Source of the DNA: Acheta domesticus
Lineage: Eukaryota > Arthropoda > Insecta > Orthoptera > Gryllidae
Length of the DNA stretch: 64,000 bases
Reading direction: 5' to 3'
Assembly (NCBI GenBank): GCA_031308135.1
Contig: JAHLJT010000631.1
Location: forward strand, 198,007,126 to 198,071,125
The notes under the pieces were generated by a model. The model was not told where the DNA came from and did not search any database. It saw only the letters and a list, made by a program, of their open reading frames with translations. This document shows positions 61,701-64,000 of the stretch, in pieces (within the stretch, counting starts at the first letter, position 1; every line of letters begins with the position of its first letter). Made by a program: the position numbers and the translations under genes.

Positions 61701-63555
61701 TTGGAATCTTGGAAACTTAAAATCAAATTATCACGAAATGCTGTTCCACATCCACAATACCAAGGTAATCAATCAAAACCGAATGCACACAACAAATGAG
61801 ACTCAAACAACTCATATCATAACTTATACAAATGATAGTAAGTGATATAGCCTAGCAATGAAGCTTGAACATATCAAAATACCTTATCCAGTTAAGGGTA
61901 AAGTAACATTAGTTTGAAATGCCAAGTGTAAATGAGGTTCTGCAGTAAATGTAAGGTAAATAACCATGCAGCAGAAGGCCTCTTTCCACTTAGTATTTCT
62001 TAAGGCTGTTGCACACAACAGCATCACACAGCAGAATTAATATCCAAATGGACACAACATTTAATTCTACAATTTCTTATTCACAGATGAATTTGAACTG
62101 AAATTCAAATTGAAAGAGAAAGCGAATAAAAGAATAAACATCAAAACATTCAATGATGACTGTAACTGTTGTTATTCCCCATTCATTCCAACATCAATAT
62201 AAAAGAACTTGCCAAAATAGGCACAATCTGGAGATGGCCGTATAGAACCACAGAACAAAACAAGGCACAAGTAACTAGTGCTGTGGGGTGCTGTCCTGTG
62301 CACAACGGCCTCAAAGCAGTGCCCAATGGCAGGGCAAGCAGCAGGGCCAACTTACCGTAGTAGCCGAAAGGATGCGCTGCAGCCGCAGGCATAAACAGAG
62401 TGCCACACAGTTAGTGAATGCGACATGGCATAGAGTGCAGTGCAGCCAGGAGTGCCTGAGGCAACCCAAGCACAGGGCCCAACTATCTCACCCTCCCTCA
62501 CAGACCCACACACATTTAAAACAAAATTTAACATTTTGTTCCCCTCATAACAATGTAGATTTTTCAAAAACAGAAAACATCCCTTCCAAAAACAATGATT
62601 CACACTTTCACAAGCATAAAAGACAAGTAATCATTTTTTTAAAATTTTAATATAATGTATTATATATGTTATTCAATGATATTGCTGGCTCATTACTGGC
62701 AAGTCTCCATGCCAAAGAACTACACAAAGTCAGTTCCCCAATTTCAAAATATATCTAATGTACATTAGTTTCCATATACTACATTCCCTCCAGAATACAA
62801 ACCTTTTAATGTTCTTAACAATTACTAAGTTTCTCAGTAAGAATAAACAAACCTGTCATTTGCAAAAGCCTTTAGCCCTTCACAGACCAGCTGGCTGCCT
62901 CCCACACCCCCAACCACTGCACTCCACAACGAGAAGCCAACACCTGATGTACATGTTCTGTACGCTTCCTGCCCAGAATAATATCTGCATCATATGGTAT
63001 AGAAGGTATTTTTGGAATAGTTTCTGCCATTTAATTCTCTTTTCAAGTTTCTATTGAGCCTTAACATGCCACAAACCATCTAATGCAACATTTTTCAACT
63101 GGTTTCTTGAATTCTAACAACTGACCACCATACAAAAGCATTTTAAACGAACAAACTTTCTTGAACTAGGATGAAAGGAAAAGGTGAAGAATTACATGAA
63201 TGTGATCACAATCATCATAACTGATTTTCTATTACCTGCAATATCCACCTCTCAAACCTACACACATTCTTGATTAATTGAGAGTTAAGAACTTCTAACA
63301 TGCAACCATGTGTAGTCCAATGCAATGATTGTCAATATACCACTTCTGACCAATACTTCAGCCAGTGAAAAATATCTAAATATTTTTCTATGGGCCCCAT
63401 CCAAATTCCCTTGTATCTTCCCAGGCACCTCTTCATTCCACATAACATCCCAGTGAGCCCACAACACACTGAGCCACACAACACCAACCACAACAACAAA
63501 CAGCAAAAAGAGAGCCACCCACCTTTACGAGGCCTCCACCAATCCTCGAAGTAGC
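49405..63555 (-). CDS. sw: Cytoplasmic dynein 1 intermediate chain (10 coding exons seen; 5' end outside window)
   Basis: This is the intermediate chain of cytoplasmic dynein 1, the WD40 subunit that links the dynein heavy chain to light chains and dynactin for minus-end transport on microtubules. Coding segments, in order of transcription, are 63523-63555, 62356-62376, 58259-58306, 55640-55828, 55165-55321, 54774-55028, 52889-53006, 52354-52585, 50308-50741 and 49405-49572. All junctions are AG/GT and the phases agree, giving about 550 residues and a TAA stop. Family landmarks seen: [82 protein letters not shown] and [16 protein letters not shown]. Known family members are about 640-660 residues long, so roughly the first hundred (coiled coil binding dynactin p150 and Nudel, plus the LC8 and Tctex sites) lie past position 64000. 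Identification comes from remembered Drosophila and vertebrate sequences, not a search. Confidence 0.96.
49573..50307 (-). other. sw last intron, with (AAT)n microsatellite
   Basis: AT-rich intron between the last two coding exons. It contains an AAT trinucleotide run at about 49722-49759. I see no coding or RNA signal otherwise. Confidence 0.8.
50308..50741 (-). CDS. sw: sw exon, last WD40 blades
   Basis: The largest exon (434 nt; acceptor TTTTCCTAG, donor GTTAGT). It encodes [77 protein letters not shown] and finally [20 protein letters not shown] followed by DVGE. The repeated W-S/W-T and GH-type blade signatures are those of the C-terminal propeller. The acceptor is only about 60 bases from the edge of the minisatellite. 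Confidence 0.97.
50804..52270. repeat. 23-bp minisatellite, about 63 copies, in an sw intron
   Basis: Uninterrupted tandem array. Each unit is a constant 19-base core, AGTCCTTATTAAGCATCAC, plus a variable tetranucleotide. Read left to right the variants come in blocks: TATT about 10 units, TATC 7, AATC 8, TATC 4, TAAC 2, then TATC about 32. Both edges hold degenerate half units. The array takes up about 1.46 kb of a 1.61-kb intron and begins about 62 bases from the splice acceptor of the exon at 50308-50741. It has no spacers between units, so it is not a CRISPR-like array. Confidence 0.98.
52354..52585 (-). CDS. sw: sw exon, WD40 blades
   Basis: A 232-nt exon beginning in phase 0 with [20 protein letters not shown], then [19 protein letters not shown] and ending with [12 protein letters not shown]. 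All three blocks are near-invariant in animal dynein intermediate chains. The donor is GTAGAC, a poor match to the usual GTAAGT, and it opens the intron that contains the large 23-bp minisatellite. Confidence 0.96.
52889..53006 (-). CDS. sw: sw exon, WD40 blade
   Basis: A 118-nt exon with donor GTAAGT. Read in frame from the previous exon it gives [20 protein letters not shown], then [20 protein letters not shown]. This matches the highly conserved [14 protein letters not shown] segment of the family. It has no start codon of its own and is recognisable only when spliced. Confidence 0.95.
53007..54773 (-). other. sw intron, with (TG)n tract
   Basis: Intron between two WD40 exons. It includes a TG-rich imperfect microsatellite at about 54016-54100 in which short TG runs alternate with ACAAGGATG, forming a small nested tandem repeat. 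No coding signal was found in the rest. Confidence 0.75.
54774..55028 (-). CDS. sw: sw exon, start of WD40 propeller
   Basis: A 255-nt exon encoding [20 protein letters not shown], the first propeller strands ([19 protein letters not shown]), the [12 protein letters not shown] loop and [13 protein letters not shown]. The reading frame runs on past the exon into intron sequence, so the boundary is set by homology and by the phase of the next exon. The donor is GTATTT, weaker than most others in this gene. Confidence 0.95.
55165..55321 (-). CDS. sw: sw exon, pre-WD40 helix (light-chain-7/roadblock region)
   Basis: A 157-nt exon. It encodes [20 protein letters not shown] followed by [20 protein letters not shown] and [11 protein letters not shown]. 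In the family this helical segment just before the propeller is where roadblock/LC7 light chains bind; that role is family knowledge, not something the sequence proves. Donor GTAAGT; the last two bases are completed to threonine by the next exon. Confidence 0.95.
55640..55828 (-). CDS. sw: sw exon, acidic/proline-rich linker
   Basis: A 189-nt exon (phase 1 in, phase 1 out, donor GTAAGT). It begins [20 protein letters not shown] and continues with [20 protein letters not shown], then an alanine/proline-rich stretch ending EKPKQ. The SSLP...SKLPPG...HGLP pattern is typical of the insect protein. It is visibly richer in CpG than the surrounding introns. Confidence 0.93.
55829..58258 (-). other. 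sw intron without recognised features
   Basis: AT-rich intron. A GC-richer patch at about 57770-57850 is the only compositional change. The reading frames there show no family resemblance and no flanking splice pair that would fit the phase 1/1 exons on either side. Confidence 0.6.
58259..58306 (-). CDS. sw: sw exon '[16 protein letters not shown]' (48 nt)
   Basis: A 48-nt phase 1/1 exon with acceptor TTTCAAG and donor GTAGGT. It encodes [16 protein letters not shown], a conserved acidic segment of insect dynein intermediate chains just before the linker to the WD40 domain. It is the third consecutive phase 1/1 exon in the spacer region, so many splice combinations would keep frame. Confidence 0.93.
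58307..62355 (-). other. Long sw intron without recognised features
   Basis: About 4 kb of AT-rich intron. I see no transposon ends, open domains or tandem arrays beyond short homopolymer runs. Further short phase 1/1 cassette exons could be hidden here and would be hard to see without transcripts. Confidence 0.6.
62356..62376 (-). CDS. sw: sw microexon 'HPFGYY' (21 nt)
   Basis: A 21-nt phase 1/1 microexon with acceptor ...GGCTGCAG and donor GTAAGT. Spliced to its neighbours it reads RPRK-A-HPFGYY-DEYNL. The remembered Drosophila protein has KAHATDYYDEYNL at this point, so the frame and the alanine split across the junction match. The exon can be included or skipped without a frameshift. Confidence 0.87.
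62377..63522 (-). other. sw intron between the two short exons
   Basis: AT-rich intron separating the 33-nt and 21-nt exons. Nothing recognisable apart from short CA-rich stretches. Confidence 0.6.
63523..63555 (-). CDS. sw: sw short exon '[10 protein letters not shown]' (33 nt)
   Basis: A 33-nt exon that starts and ends in phase 1. It is preceded by a pyrimidine-rich tract ending in AAAG and followed by donor GTGGGT. It encodes [10 protein letters not shown] plus the first base of an alanine codon completed by the next exon. The same decapeptide is part of a differentially used segment in Drosophila sw as I remember it, which is strong support for so short an exon. It is the most 5' exon I can find; nothing between here and the right edge resembles the family's N-terminal part. 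Confidence 0.88.
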
Positions 63556-64000
63556 CTTTGAGAGGAGAAGATGAGTTGGACCATCCTTGTTACACGGGGG
63601 AACAAGAGCAGCACCAAACACAACAGAGCAAGTATATCGCACTGTTAGAGCCGCCCGCACAAGCGGGGAGCGGGCTGCTGCCAGCGGACCGCCCCCCCAC
63701 CCCAACCCCACCCCTTTGCCACCTCACCACCCCAAGCTGGCCTAGACAAGGAACCAGCAGGGAAAAGGGCACAGGATGGCTGTACAAGGGATCAGGCCTC
63801 AGACCATAGGTGGGCCAACATCCAGCCTTCATCCAAAGACAGATGCAAGATATACGCAGTGTGTATGTTTCTATAGCCTATTAGTGCTACCTAACATGAA
63901 AAATGTGTCTATGAATCCACACAAAAAGTGTTCTGCTCTACTAAGTTGACACTTCATGATGTTATCTTGAAACATTACAACAAAAGCAAATGAAGAGAAA
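63556..64000 (-). other. Start of the next sw intron, running off the window
   Basis: Sequence upstream (in gene direction) of the 33-nt exon. A GC-rich patch at about 63640-63790 has open frames on both strands, but none resembles the N-terminal dynein-intermediate-chain segment (NIPPKET...KQTQT) expected next. I read it as intron. Confidence 0.5.

Noticed and set aside
63433..63832. Overlapping ORFs at the right edge as an N-terminal sw exon
   Set aside because: None contains the expected light-chain-binding motifs; only the embedded 33-nt exon fits.

Overview
The window looks like nuclear DNA of an arthropod, most likely an insect. It is AT-rich, has no bacterial-style gene packing, and carries one clearly recognisable host gene: the cytoplasmic dynein 1 intermediate chain (Drosophila short wing, sw). 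That gene is on the minus strand and is split into many exons. Two tiny exons encode a stretch that I remember from Drosophila sw almost word for word. I cannot name the species.

Layout. From 1 to about 49.1 kb I find no host gene that I can defend. This part is a graveyard of mobile elements. In order it holds: three loci of a tRNA-type SINE; Jockey-like LINE reverse transcriptase fragments near 3.5-3.8 and 7.2-8.0 kb; a perfect 148-bp tandem duplication at 9.8 kb; a Tigger/pogo-like deletion derivative at 11 kb; a GC island near 14.9 kb; a three-level nest at 16.6-20.3 kb (a SINE interrupted by one hAT element, itself interrupted by a second, both with intact 8-bp target duplications); a Tc1-like 5' end fused to a LINE RNase H/3' end at 20.6-22.2 kb; several copies of an unclassified repeat that ends in a hairpin (28-42 kb); a P-like element with inverted ends and a THAP domain, holding a LINE 3' end and a Penelope-like RT fragment (32.5-34.6 kb); a BEL/Pao integrase fragment at 37 kb; a LINE endonuclease fragment at 39 kb; a TA-flanked MITE at 41 kb; and three same-strand copies of a GC-rich inverted-end repeat at 43-47 kb.

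From about 49.1 kb to the right edge the window is the 3' part of the dynein gene. Ten coding exons join in frame into about 550 residues: three short phase-1 exons in the spacer region, the light-chain-binding linker, the WD40 beta-propeller and a stop codon. The N-terminal exons lie beyond position 64000. One intron (50742-52353) is almost filled by a 63-copy, 23-bp minisatellite whose sequence variants are sorted into blocks.

I did not find a convincing new multi-gene system. The best candidates for follow-up are the hairpin-ended repeat family with a covarying stem, the blocky minisatellite close to a splice acceptor, the nested hAT elements, and the short dynein exons that can be skipped without breaking frame.
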